Shown here: positions 33,124-43,467 of the stretch, one piece after another
Numbering within the stretch: the stretch's first letter is position 1
Layout: each line of letters begins with the position of its first letter
From: Pictodentalium vernedei
Taxonomy: Eukaryota > Mollusca > Scaphopoda > Dentaliida > Dentaliidae
Reading direction: 5' to 3'
Length of the DNA: 64,000 nt
NCBI GenBank assembly: GCA_031216915.1
Contig: CM062297.1
Coordinates: 364,511,704-364,575,703 of the forward strand
Made by a program: the position numbers and the translations under genes
The notes under the pieces: model-generated
What the model was told of the DNA's origin: nothing
The model's input: only the letters and a program-made list of their open reading frames with translations
Database searches by the model: none

Positions 33124-34475
33124 ACTCGCTGCCTCGCTGGAAGTAACAGGAAGGCTCGTTGACAGAACCTGAGTGAGTAAGGAGAGGGCCTCCCTAAGCT
33201 CACTGCCCGTACTGGCCGGTTCGACAGGGGAACGAACCGGCAAAGAGGCTTCACCTCTGACCCTCTGAACCAGCGAAGGGTCACGATCCTCCAAAAGACC
33301 TGACGTGGTACGACGGGCGGCAGCCGAAAACGTCTGAAGGCAGACGTGTATAGGGGTGTGACACACCCCGAGGATCAACATAGCAGGAACTCATGAGATT
33401 CACACCTGACCTCTGCAGGGCAGAAGGTCCAGGCTGCACAAAAGACGTTGGACCCCCAAAACTGGTCGTGTGGCCAGAATGAGTGGACGGAAACGCCACG
33501 GAGTTCATAGTGTCCCACTAAGAACAACCGAATCCAATGACAACTGTGGTGCTCGACGGCGCAGAGACCACAGGAGAGGGTCCAGCCGGCAGCCACTTCC
33601 AACTTCGCCGAGTTGAAGTCAGGGAAGGCTGAGGCCGATACCCCCACGTCTACACAACCAGACACCGCAGCAGACCACTGGAGGTATAAAACTACTGTGC
33701 TCAATGGCTGAGCAGACACAGTATGGGGTTCAGTCGGCAGCCCCATTTGACTTCGCCGAGTGGAAGTCTGGGAAGGCTAAGGCCGAAACCCCACAACCAC
33801 ACTACAGACATCCCTGCAGACCCTGGCAGGGAGAAGCCGAGGCCGGCTAAAAACGGTGCCCAATGACATTGTAGACGGAACAGCAGTAGCAGTAGATACG
33901 ACGGGAGCTGTTGGAACTGGCGGAAAAGAGGAGAGAGCCACCAAGCTTGGCCTCCAAAGGAGGAGTCACAAGCCTAGTGACAGCCTCAGATGTCGACTGG
34001 AGAGGGTGCATAGTCCCGGAACCAGGCATCTCTACACCAGAAAACCAACAGCTCCCGCACTATCCACCACGGTAAAACACTGCACATTCCCCACAGAAGG
34101 GGAATAACTCTCATCAGACATTGTCGAATCGGGAAGCCCCGAAACGACAGAGGTCCCCACCCCCCGCTGGTGTGGGAGGAGCTGCACATCCCCCACAGAG
34201 GAGGAGCAATTCTCATCAGACGTGGTCGAATCGGGCGACCCGAAACGAAAGCGTTCACTACCCCCCGCAGGAGCGGGAGGAGCTGCACATCCCCCATGGA
34301 GGGGGTCAAACTCACACCAGACATGGTCGAGTCGGGGGGCCCCGAAACGACAGTGTCCCCCCCCCCCCCCTCCCGCAGGTGCGGGAGGAGCTGCACATCC
34401 CCCACAGAGGGGGGAAACTCACATCAGACGTGGTCGAGTCGGGAGGCTCCCGAAACGACTGCATTCCACACCACC
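33124..34475. repeat. Left arm of 1.35 kb inverted repeat
   Basis: Reverse-complement partner of 36389-37741, separated by 1.9 kb. Only scattered differences are visible (for example one base near 34016 and a 14 versus 15 base homopolymer), so the pair looks very similar and recent. This arm is in its natural position inside element A gag and is therefore the likely source. Confidence 0.93.
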
Positions 34476-34480
34476 CGCGG
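34060..34480 (-). repeat. Minisatellite inside element A gag
   Basis: Four units of about 101-108 bp share 'gctgcacatcccccac', 'catcagacgtggtcga' and 'cccgaaacgac'. The marker 'ctgcacat' starts at 34080, 34182, 34283 and 34391. Element B has one such unit at about 41800-41880, so the array expanded in A. It contains a 14 C run at 34357-34370. Confidence 0.85.
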
Positions 34481-35231
34481 GTGCGGATGAAACGGACACG
34501 AGAACGCACCAATGGCGAGGGCAAAAGGAATTGCCCTAAAGGAACCGAACTGGAAAGAACAGAGGTGAGAGCAGTAGAAGAAAAAGGTGAACTCAACAGA
34601 AAGTAGAAGAACACCCTCAACTACGAGAGAAGGTGGCAGAACCCAGACGGCCGACACCTACTCCAATAAAAATTTTTATCAACCGAAAAAATTCATTGTC
34701 GAATCGCGATGACACGATGTCGCAAAATATTCGCGAAAACGGAAAAGTAATTAATAAACAATGAGAATGTGGTTGAAAATATAAACGAGAATATATAAAA
34801 CATAGTCCTGTTATTATACGATCTTCAGATCCATAATTCCAGTCACAGAAAAACCATTATCCACGAGTTGAATTATCACTGTTTCATAATGCATATGGCA
34901 GAAATCTAAATTTTATAGTAAATTTCCTTTCTTATTATACCTACCACAATTGTTTACTACAGGCTTGCACTACAGTGGAAGTCCCTAACTCGGATAAAAT
35001 ACTCTCTATTTTGTCTTTCCCAAGCAAGTTGGGAAAGAAAAGTGGTGCAAAAGCACCAATAAAAATAAGCCAAAACTGGGTCGAGTGCAACCGGCGCAGA
35101 CCCAGTACGGGACGCTCTCTCCCAAGTACAACTCCACGACTTCCGTTGCCAGTGCGCATATACCGTCTCTAAAGACTCATTCTTTTTGAATCCGTAAACG
35201 TTAGAGTTATGTGATCAGCGGGGAGGAAAGA

Positions 35232-35355
35232 TTCTTTAACCGTAAAGAAGACGGGAGGGCCTCCATGTAAACAATTGTGGTAGGTATAATAAGAAAGGAA
35301 ATTTACTATAAAATTTAGATTTCTTATCAACCTACTCACAATTGTTTACCACAGG
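35232..35355 (-). repeat. Hairpin and ICR of element B
   Basis: TTCTTTA-ACCG-TAAAGAA (35232-35249), perfect stem, then 35267-35320 (reverse complement of the left tip) joined to 35321-35355 (reverse complement of the right tip). Confidence 0.88.
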
Positions 35356-35529
35356 CTGAATAGACAAAAGGCTGGAGGGAATCGCATAACCAACCCCCAC
35401 ATAACCCTAGTGCACTGGAACCGTGAAGTAGAAGGAAGAGGTCCCGAGGCTTATCAACCATAATGTCGCAATCATTCGTAAAGGACAATGAAAAGAGACA
35501 TATGAGCCTGTGTGACACACAGACAGAAA

Positions 35530-36388
35530 AAGGGCAGTAACAGCACAAGGCTGAAACTGACCTTCAAGAAGCCTAATGGCTATGGCAGACAACAGCCTGA
35601 GCAGAAGAAAGAGGACCCAGGGCAAAAAGGTCCTCCGACTGCTCCTGCAACTGGCGCAAATAAAAGGTGGAGAAAGTAGAAGCATTTCTCCAGTAGGCTG
35701 CCTGCATAACATCCGACAACTTGACGGAGAATAAGCCCAAGAGGTAGACAGTGCCCGCACCTCGTGGGCAGAAATACGATTGGTAATACAATCGCCAGCT
35801 GCTAAACGACTATAAGCCGTACAAATAGCAAGACAAATCCATCGAGAAATGGACTGAGGAGAGATCTTCTGTCGACCCGGAATGAGAGAGAGAAAAAAAC
35901 GTTTTCTGCCTTTCCGTATGAAGTGTGTCCGATCAAGATAAATGCGAATAGCAAGGACCGGACAGAGCAAAGGGCGAGTACCCTTAACAGAGGGAAGAGC
36001 CCTGATACAGATAGGAGGAGGAGTAGTATCTGGTAACTGATTCTTAGCCAAAAAGGAGCAATCAGTGGTAAAAGTAACACTGTTTGGAGAGCTCCTAAAA
36101 AAGGCCGGGTCAACCGAGAGGGCGTGAAGCTCACTAACCCGTCTGGCCGAAGCAAATGCCATCAGAAAAGCCGTCTTATATGTGAGAAAATGCATATCCA
36201 CCTGGGATAAAGGTTCGAACGCCCCCCCCCCCCCCCCCCCCCCCCCCAAGCAAAGCAGCACCCACGAAAGATTCCATCGTGGAGTAAGCTGCAAAGTCCG
36301 AGGCCTTTTCAAAGAAAAGTGCCGAACAAGTTTGGAGAGGTAAGGATTAGTGCCGATACGACGCTTCCCCACATAAGAAAAAGTCTCA
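35530..36388 (-). pseudogene. Tyrosine recombinase of element B, C-terminal part
   Basis: Reads 'YVGKRRIGTNPYLSKLVRHF', 'ASARRVSELHALSVD' (catalytic Arg), 'KGRKRFFLSLIP' and 'ISAHEVRALSTSWAY' (His-x-x-Arg). A frameshift then occurs; the tyrosine segment 'AAYWRNASTFSTFYLR' is read in another frame (about 35650-35720). A 26 C run at 36222-36247 adds a Gly tract after 'LLCL'. The N-terminal half lies beyond the inverted insertion, at 37742-38010. Confidence 0.88.
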
Positions 36389-37741
36389 GGTGGTGTGGAA
36401 TGCAGTCGTTTCGGGAGCCTCCCGACTCGACCACGTCTGATGTGAGTTTCCCCCCTCTGTGGGGGATGTGCAGCTCCTCCCGCACCTGCGGGAGGGGGGG
36501 GGGGGGGGACACTGTCGTTTCGGGGCCCCCCGACTCGACCATGTCTGGTGTGAGTTTGACCCCCTCCATGGGGGATGTGCAGCTCCTCCCGCTCCTGCGG
36601 GGGGTAGTGAACGCTTTCGTTTCGGGTCGCCCGATTCGACCACGTCTGATGAGAATTGCTCCTCCTCTGTGGGGGATGTGCAGCTCCTCCCGCACCAGCG
36701 GGGGGTGGGGACCTCTGTCGTTTCGGGGCTTCCCGATTCGACAATGTCTGATGAGAGTTATTCCCCTTCTGTGGGGAATGTGCAGTGTTTTACCGTGGTG
36801 GATAGTGCGGGAGCTGTTGGTTTTCTGGTGTAGAGATGCCTGGTTCCGGGACTATGCGCCCTCTCCAGTCGACATCTGAGGCTGTCACTAGGCTTGTGAC
36901 TCCTCCTTTGGAGGCCAAGCTTGGTGGCTCTCTCCTCTTTTCCGCCAGTTCCAACAGCTCCCGTCGTATCTACTGCTACTGCTGTTCCGTCTACAATGTC
37001 ATTGGGCACCGTTTTTAGCCGGCCTCGGCTTCTCCCTCCCAGGGTCTGCAGGGATGTCTGTAGTGTGGTTGTGGGGTTTCGGCCTCAGCCTTCCCAGACT
37101 TCCACTCGGCGAAGTCAAATGGGGCTGCCGACTGAACCCCATACTGTGTCTGCTCAGCCATTGAGCACAGTAGTTTTATACCTCCAGTGGTCTGCTGCGG
37201 TGTCTGGTTGTGTAGACGTGGGGGTATCGGCCTCAGCCTTCCCTGACTTCAACTCGGCGAAGTTGGAAGTGGCTGCCGGCTGGACCCTCTCCTGTGGTCT
37301 CTGCGCCGTCGAGCACCACAGTTGTCATTGGATTCGGTTGTTCTTAGTGGGACACTATGAACTCCGTGGCGTTTCCGTCCACTCATTCTGGCCACACGAC
37401 CAGTTTTGGGGGTCCAACGTCTTTTGTGCAGCCTGGACCTTCTGCCCTGCAGAGGTCAGGTGTGAATCTCATGAGTTCCTGCTATGTTGATCCTCGGGGT
37501 GTGTCACACCCCTATACACGTCTGCCTTCAGACGTTTTCGGCTGCCGCCCGTCGTACCACGTCAGGTCTTTTGGAGGATCGTGACCCTTCGCTGGTTCAG
37601 AGGGTCAGAGGTGAAGCCTCTTTGCCGGTTCGTTCCCCTGTCGAACCGGCCAGTACGGGCAGTGAGCTTAGGGAGGCCCTCTCCTTACTCACTCAGGTTC
37701 TGTCAACGAGCCTTCCTGTTACTTCCAGCGAGGCAGCGAGT
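36389..37741 (+). repeat. Right arm of inverted repeat: antisense gag inserted in element B recombinase
   Basis: Inverted copy of 33124-34475. It breaks the recombinase gene between 'LQPVTIKGY' (37742 side) and 'ETFSYVGKRR' (36388 side). Compared with the intact family-1 protein, about five codons (RSMLS) are missing at the joint and no target duplication is seen. Its plus-strand open frames are gag sequence reading in sense, not a new gene. Confidence 0.92.
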
Positions 37742-38010
37742 AACCCTTGATGGTAACAGGCTGGAGACCCCGAGAATCAAACAGATATACCAAAAACTCC
37801 GCAATCTGTGAAATCGAAGGATTGGCATAATCAACAGAGTGATCAGCACACCATCGACAGAAGACCTTCCATTTAGCTGCATAAGCTAAACCAGTGGAGT
37901 GCCTCCTTGAAGAAGAAATGCACTCCACTGCTCATCTCGAAAAACCTCTACGGAGGAGACAGGACCTGACAAAAGATATGCGTGAAGGCACAACGAAGTC
38001 GGGTCGACGT
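37742..38010 (-). pseudogene. Tyrosine recombinase of element B, N-terminal part
   Basis: Reads 'AYAAKWKVFCRWCADHSVDY' and 'FLVYLFDSRGLQPVTIKGY', the core-binding half of the recombinase, then runs into the inverted gag segment. Confidence 0.88.
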
Positions 38011-39915
38011 GAAACCTCCTCGGGCGACCTTGACAAAGAAGGTCACGACGTAGCGGGTGACGTGCCGTAACCGCCGCCATCAGCGAGCGGAGCTGATTGA
38101 TCCACACCCGCTGAGGCGACAGGGGAGCGATCAGAATGATTCGACAACTGCAGGTTCGAATTTTGGCGAGAACCTGAGGAAGAATCGGAACCGGCGGGAA
38201 GGCGTAGCCGACTAGACCGTTCCAATCGAGTGACAGAGCGTCCACGGCAAAAGCCTGAGGATCTGGACACAGGGACACGAAAGTGTCCACCTGATGGTTC
38301 CAACGAGTCGCAAAGAGGTCGATGTGGGGACGTCCCCAGAGAGCGCAAAGCGACTGGAACACTGCCCTGTGAAGCATCCACTCGGTGGAAATAACCCTGC
38401 CCTGTCAGGACAGGAAGTCGGCTAGGACGTTCAGACGACCAGGAATGTGACAAACAACCACTCCGGCGTGAACATCCTGAGCGAGCAGTAGAAGATCCCG
38501 AGCTAACTCGTACATCGGAAGCGAGTGCGTGCCGCCCTTTTTCCGAATGTAAGCAACCACTGTCGAATTGTCGGATAGTAGAAGGACCTGGCGATTCGAC
38601 AGGTGAGGGATCCACTGCCTGAAACTCAGAAGAAGAGCAAGAAGCTCCTTCTGGTTGATGTGTAGAGCTGCTTGATCCTGGTCCCACATCCCGTGTAGGG
38701 AAAGAACGAGAGGATCCAACGTCGCACCCATCCAAGATCGCTGGCATCTGCCGTCAGAACGCGATCGGACGTGGGTAAGTCCAGTGGAACACCCTGCGTA
38801 ATCCACTGAACATCTGTCCAGGGAAGAAGGTGAGGATACAGAGAGTCCGGAAACGGAAGCACCTGATCCAGAGAATCTACATTCGGCCTCCAACGACTGA
38901 GCAGAAAGTGTTGGAGAGGTCTGACACGCAGCCGACCTAGAGGAATGAGATCCGTCACCGAACCGCAGAGACCGATCAGCCGGAGAAAACTCCGAGCGGT
39001 CGTGGACCTGGACTGGGACAGAGTCAGAGCAAAAGCTGAGAGAATCACAGCCTTGGCCTGGGGAACAGCCACCAAATTGAATTTGGTTTGGAAAGACATC
39101 CCCAGATGACAGAACGACTGAGAAGGGACCAGGTCCGACTTCTCCTCGTTGACTCTGAATCCTAGCGACGTGAGCAAGCTCAACAGAGTGGCGACATCCG
39201 ATTCCAGTAAGGCAGCACTGGAATGCCTCTGGAGGATATCGTCCAGATATGCCGAAGTAGTCACCCTGGACTGTGTGCGATGGAACGCTATCACATGCGA
39301 CATCAGTCTGGTGAACGCCCAAGGAGCCAGGTTGAGGCCGAAAGGCATGGCCTTGAACTGGTAAACTCGCCCCAGAAAAGCGAACCTGAGATACTTCCAT
39401 GACGCCCGATGCATCGGAACGTGGAAGTAAGCGTCTCGCAGGTCGATGCTGGCTGCGAAATCTCCCTGGTGAATTGATTGGCGGACCGACCTGAAAGTCT
39501 CCATGCTGAACTTGGGAGCAATGATAGACTGGTTCAGGATACTCAGATCGATAACCGGTCGGAGTCGGCCGTCCTTCTTCGGCACCAAGAACAGGCGGGA
39601 ATAGAAACCCACTGACTGAACGTTCTTGACGACCTCGATCGCCCCCTTTGCCAGGAGATTGGCAATCGCCGTGGACAAAAGTTCCCGACGTAAAACGTCT
39701 GAAGGAACTGTGGTTGGAAGAGGCACCCTTGACAGAGTGGGGTGCCGTCGGAAGGATATGCGCAGCCCGGACCGAACAACATCTAACACCCATGGATCGG
39801 ATGTGATGGTGGTCCAATGGTCTGCGAACTCTGGTATCCTTCCTCCAACCTGGGACGAGTCGAGGTGAGGACCTTCATTTCGAGCCCCGACAAGGCCCGC
39901 GAGAGGAGGAACCAC
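37886..39915 (-). pseudogene. RT/RNase H of element B, frameshifted
   Basis: From 39915 the frame reads 'VGGRIPEFADHWTTITSDPW', 'LRPVIDLSILNQSIIAPKF', 'SIDLRDAYFHVPMH', 'FGLNLAPWAFTRLM', 'TSAYLDDILQRHSS' and 'LTADASDLGW'. Near 38729 one C is missing compared with element A (gcaccc for gcacccc), shifting the frame; RNase H continues in the next frame to 'HIPGRLNVLADFLS'. A second lesion, CGA to TGA near 38407, truncates it. The Dam-like region ('HIDLFATRWNHQVDTFV', 'VDALSLDWNG', 'FPPVP') follows at 37886-38377. Confidence 0.9.
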
Positions 39916-42079
39916 CTCCTCTGCTAAATGAAGAATCCTGAGACTTCCCTCGATTCTGCCGACCCCTACCTTTACCCCGTGAGTAAGAAGTAGAGGAGGC
40001 AGCAGAAGGACCAGCCTTTTGCTTCACAGAGGAAGCAGAAGGGTACTTGTTAGGCTTGGAATGGCCCTTGCCTCCCCGAGAAGGCTGATAAAGCTGACGA
40101 AACAGCAGCTGATCTTTGGAATGACGTAGGACGTCATCCCGGACCGTCGACACGGAACCATGGAAAAGTTGCGGACCTGCCAAAGAAGCAGATCGAAGAG
40201 TAGCACGCTGCTCCTCGGGAAGGGATCGTCCTGTGTCCAGCACAGCGTCCCTTCGAACTAATTCCAAATTAGCCGTGTTACAGGCATGCGTGTGAGTAAG
40301 GTGCATAAGCGCCTTGGACAGCACACGCAAAGGAGCCTGTACCTCGTCAAACTTATCTGGAGGCAGATAAGCAGCCAAAGCTGAGACGACGTGATCTGAG
40401 AGAGAAAGCATGCCAAGTATCTCCCTAGATAAGCCCAACGTGGACTCCAGAGTCGTCATTGGAATGACGGCAGACTTGGGCTTGGAAAGCCCGAGGGAAG
40501 TGGAGTCCTGATCCAGAACCGTCAAAGCCTGGCAGACTGACGGATTGGCGGAATCGTAGGAATGATAACGCACGGGAGGCAAAAAGGTGTCAACCCTGGT
40601 GAAGAACGAAGTCTTCAAAGCCTTGAAATTCAGCTTGGCATCCAATGCTGAAAAAGCTTCAACCACCTGTACCGACTGGCACGGTCGAAGGCGCCCAGAG
40701 GCAGGTTGCTCCATAGGCTGTTGGCGCGCGACCGATGATCGCGGCCAGACTGACACTGTCGGCTGGTTAGCAGGTTTGAGCTCAGGCAGAAACCCAAACA
40801 CAAAGTCAAGAGCCGCCCCCAAGTCCGAAGACTGCTGGCCCTCGACCTCAAGCATGTCGGACTCCTCCCCAGAGTCGGAAGACACATAGCCCATCGTGGG
40901 CAAACCAGCCGACGCCTCCCATGGTGTCGGGACACCAGAGGAATCGGAAACCGGCCTGTTTCCAATCCCGGGAGCCGGCGCCATAGGAGGCGCCTGGAAA
41001 CCACCCATAGCCTCGCTGGAAGCAACAGGAAGGCTCTTAGAAAGAACCTGAGTGAGTAAGGAGAGGGCCTCCCTAAGCTCACTGCCTGTACCGACCGGTT
41101 CGACAGGGGAGCGAACCGGCAAAGTGGCTTCACCTCTGACCCTCTTAACCAGCGAAGGGTCACGATCCTCCAAAACACCCAACACGGGATGACGGGCGGC
41201 AGCCGAAACATCTGAAGGCAGACGTGTATAGGGGTACGATGCACCCCGAGGATCAATATTGCGAGAACTCATGAGAGTCACCGCTGACCTCTGCGGGGCA
41301 GAAGGTCCAGGCTGCACAAAAGGCGTTGGTCCCCCAAAACTGGTCGTATGACCAGAGTGAGTAGACGGAAACGCCACAGAGTCCATAGTGTTTCCACTAC
41401 GAACATCCGAATCCAAAGACACAACTGTGGTGCTTGATGGCGAAGAGACCACTGCGATGGGCTCGGCCGGCAGCCCCTTCCGACTTTGCCGAGTTGAAGT
41501 CAGGGAAGGCTGAGGCCGATATCCCACGTCTACAGTATCGGACAGTCCTGCAGTCCCCTGCAGCGAAAAGCCGAGGCCGGCTGAAACAGACAACGAAGCA
41601 GACGGACCAGCAGCAGTAGTAGATACGTCGAGAGTCGTTGAGGCTGGTGAAAAAGTGGAGAGAGCACACCGGCTCGGCTCCGAAGGAGGAGTCACAACCC
41701 TAGTGACAGCCTCAGATGTCGACTGGAGGGGGACCGTAGTCCCGGAACCAGGCATCTCTACACCAGAACACTCAACGGCTCCCGCAGTATCCACCACAGG
41801 AAAAGACTGCACATCCCCCACGGAGGAGGAAAAACTCTCACCAGACAAAGTCGGCTCGGGAGGCCCCGAACGACCACGTTCTCCTTTCCCGCGGGAGAGG
41901 GAGGCACGGCCACGAGAATGAACGACACGATTTACTGACGCCCAGAAGGTGGAAGACCATGTTCCACAGACACCACACGGCCGCTCGGCCGAACACCCAT
42001 TACAGGAGGAACAAGATGAATGTACATCGTCCACATGCTTTGGCAGCAGACATTGCCCACAGGGAATTGTCCTGGGCAT
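39875..42079 (-). CDS. Gag-like protein of element B
   Basis: Open without interruption; ATG at 42079 chosen because conserved sequence begins there ('MPRTIPCGQC'), although the frame is open upstream to 42295. About 735 residues. The N-terminal Cys pattern C-x2-C-x12-C-x2-C-x2-C-x5-C-x2-C-x2-W equals that of the family-1 gag. The middle is Ser/Thr/Pro-rich, then comes a conserved globular part ('VEAFSALDAKL', 'DKFDEVQAPLRVLSKALMHL'), and the C-terminus is Lys/Arg/Gly/Ser-rich ('GKGRGRQNRGKSQ'). It ends in UGA, and the same frame stays open downstream, as in family 1. Confidence 0.85.
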   Translation of the reverse strand: MPRTIPCGQCLLPKHVDDVHSSCSSCNGCSAERPCGVCGTWSSTFWASVNRVVHSRGRASLSRGKGERGRSGPPEPTLSGESFSSSVGDVQSFPVVDTAGAVECSGVEMPGSGTTVPLQSTSEAVTRVVTPPSEPSRCALSTFSPASTTLDVSTTAAGPSASLSVSAGLGFSLQGTAGLSDTVDVGYRPQPSLTSTRQSRKGLPAEPIAVVSSPSSTTVVSLDSDVRSGNTMDSVAFPSTHSGHTTSFGGPTPFVQPGPSAPQRSAVTLMSSRNIDPRGASYPYTRLPSDVSAAARHPVLGVLEDRDPSLVKRVRGEATLPVRSPVEPVGTGSELREALSLLTQVLSKSLPVASSEAMGGFQAPPMAPAPGIGNRPVSDSSGVPTPWEASAGLPTMGYVSSDSGEESDMLEVEGQQSSDLGAALDFVFGFLPELKPANQPTVSVWPRSSVARQQPMEQPASGRLRPCQSVQVVEAFSALDAKLNFKALKTSFFTRVDTFLPPVRYHSYDSANPSVCQALTVLDQDSTSLGLSKPKSAVIPMTTLESTLGLSREILGMLSLSDHVVSALAAYLPPDKFDEVQAPLRVLSKALMHLTHTHACNTANLELVRRDAVLDTGRSLPEEQRATLRSASLAGPQLFHGSVSTVRDDVLRHSKDQLLFRQLYQPSRGGKGHSKPNKYPSASSVKQKAGPSAASSTSYSRGKGRGRQNRGKSQDSSFSRGGGSSSRGPCRGSK

Positions 42080-42529
42080 GATAGAGGTGAGAGGAGCAGA
42101 GAAGGTGAGATCAGAAAACAGAACACCCCCAAAGAAGAGAGAAAGGTGACAGAAACAAAGACCCCAGACGGTCGACCGGGAACCACACAACAGGAAGACT
42201 ACTCTCAAAAGAAAGAAGAAACACTGTAGGAGTGGTACCCCGCTGACACCTAACTCTAACACAATTAGAAAATTTTGCAAAAAAAGCATTAACAATAATT
42301 GTGAAATAATCTAAGTCCGAACCGCGTGGCCCGTGAAATTCACGCGCGACTCGAGAGAGAGAGCAAATAAATATACATTATGGACATATAATAGAAAAGA
42401 GAATATAAAACACTGTTCCTGAGAATACAAAGGATACACTGTGGTATAATGAATCAGGAATCATCAAACATCGAGCTGGTGGAACACTGATAAGCGTGCA
42501 AAAACATCTTGACATGAAGCGGATTTTAA

Positions 42530-42786
42530 AAAGAATGAGTCTTTAGAGACGGTATATGCGCACTGGCAACGGAAGTCGTGGAGTTGTACTTGGGAGAGAG
42601 CGTCCCGTACTGGGTCTGTGCCGGTTGCACTCGACCCAGTTTTGGCTTATTTTTATTGGTGCTTTTGCACCACTTTTCTTTCCCAACTTGCTTGGGAAAG
42701 ACAAAATAGAGAGTATTTTATCCGAGTTAGGGACTTCCACTGTAGTGCAAGCCTGTAGTAAACAATTGTGAGTAGGTTGATAAGAA
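42530..42786 (-). promoter_or_regulatory. 5' terminal repeat of element B
   Basis: Inverted partner of 34920-35180 ('gtggagttgtacttgggaga', 'gcttttgcaccacttttctt', 'agtgcaagcctgtagtaaac'). Ends at the tip 'gataagaa'. It lacks the NRF1-like palindrome of family 1. Presumed promoter by analogy. Confidence 0.7.
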
Positions 42787-43063
42787 ACACATCCTGCTCG
42801 TGCTTCGGATAGAAAAAGAATGACGAATTGATGCATTGTGCACTGTTACGGAAGTCGTGGATTTGTACTATGGAAGAGCGTCCCATACTGGGTGTGAGCC
42901 GATGGCGCTCGGCCCAGTTTTGGCTTATTTTTTCGTGGTGTTTTTACACCACTTTTCTTCCCCAAATCTTGGGAAAGATTAAAATAGAGAGTATTTTATC
43001 CGAGTTAGGTTCTTCCACTGTAGTGCAAGCCTGTTGTAAACAATTGAGGTAGGTTGATAAGAA
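42787..43063 (-). mobile_element. DIRS element A, 5' end (separated by element B)
   Basis: Carries A's 5' terminal repeat ('gtggatttgtactatggaag', 'ggtgtttttacaccactttt', 'agtgcaagcctgttgtaaac'), ending 'ggtaggttgataagaa' at 43063. It pairs with 28770-29012 and not with B's repeat, which proves the nesting order. Confidence 0.9.
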
Positions 43064-43084
43064 ATTTGGCCTATTTATTTGACA

Positions 43085-43411
43085 AAATATTTGTAACTGA
43101 TTGAGATGGTAAATTATTTTTCAAACGTCATTTGAAACGTGAGTATTTTTTTTCAAGGATGCCATGCAACCAAAAAGGAAGCCTTAGTTTTTAGCATGAT
43201 TTTGCTCATAAACAATTATTTTGTTACAATTTATTAGAAAGTGTCTATTGGCACTCGCCAATAAATTGTAACAAATAATTTTATATAAACATTTATTTTC
43301 TACTGCAAAGAAAACACCAAGCCTATGAAGACAATGTAAAGCCACTAAAGTGGCTTTCAGCACTTTTCAATGGAGCCATGATAATGGCTTCTAGCACTCA
43401 ACCAGTTAAAG
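43085..43411. mobile_element. MITE with 'aactggtagagtgct'-type ends
   Basis: Contains 'ttacaatttattagaaagtg' and 'caataaattgtaacaaa', which form an inverted repeat (about 43224-43280), then 'gccactaaagtggctttcag' and the end 'agcactcaaccagttaa'. The same order occurs at 51799-52544, where the left end 'aactggtagagtgcta' is visible. Confidence 0.65.
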
Positions 43412-43467
43412 ATCAATTGAAGAAATTCATCAAGAGTGAATAGAGCAACATGATCAGTATAAATAGC

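Larger units (their letters stand above)
31950..34640 (-). pseudogene. gag pseudogene of element A
   Basis: The segment at 32132-32788 corresponds closely to residues of the element B gag ('VEAFSALDSKL', 'SLGLSKSKSAVIPMTTLEST', 'LPSDKFDEVQAPLRVLSKAL'). Upstream parts are frameshifted, and the N-terminal third carries the ~100 bp tandem expansion at 34060-34480. The 33124-34475 part was copied, inverted, into element B. Confidence 0.85.
28750..34903 (-). mobile_element. DIRS family-2 element A, main (3') part
   Basis: Left tip starts 'gtataaattttatag' and the terminal repeat (to about 29012) matches 42827-43046 in inverted orientation. Hairpin and ICR follow (29071-29195), then broken recombinase, RT and gag up to 34903, where element B is inserted. 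The missing 5' end continues at 42787-43063. Total without B is about 6431 bp. All three genes contain frameshifts or stops. Confidence 0.9.
34904..42786 (-). mobile_element. DIRS family-2 element B, nested in element A
   Basis: Left tip 'atctaaattttatag' at 34904; right tip ends 'ggttgataagaa' at 42786. Terminal repeats pair about 34920-35180 with 42530-42772. Hairpin 35232-35249 and ICR 35267-35355 are present. It sits inside element A's 5' end: A reads 'gcatatggcagaa' up to 34903 and continues 'acacatcctgctcg' after 42786. B carries an open gag, a frameshifted RT and a recombinase split by an inverted 1.35 kb insertion, so it cannot be autonomous as read. Confidence 0.92.

Noticed and set aside
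34121..36879. Proline-rich plus-strand open frames at 34121-34606 and 36319-36879 as novel genes
   Set aside because: They are antisense or displaced readings of the gag minisatellite and its inverted copy; GC-rich repeat composition explains the openness.
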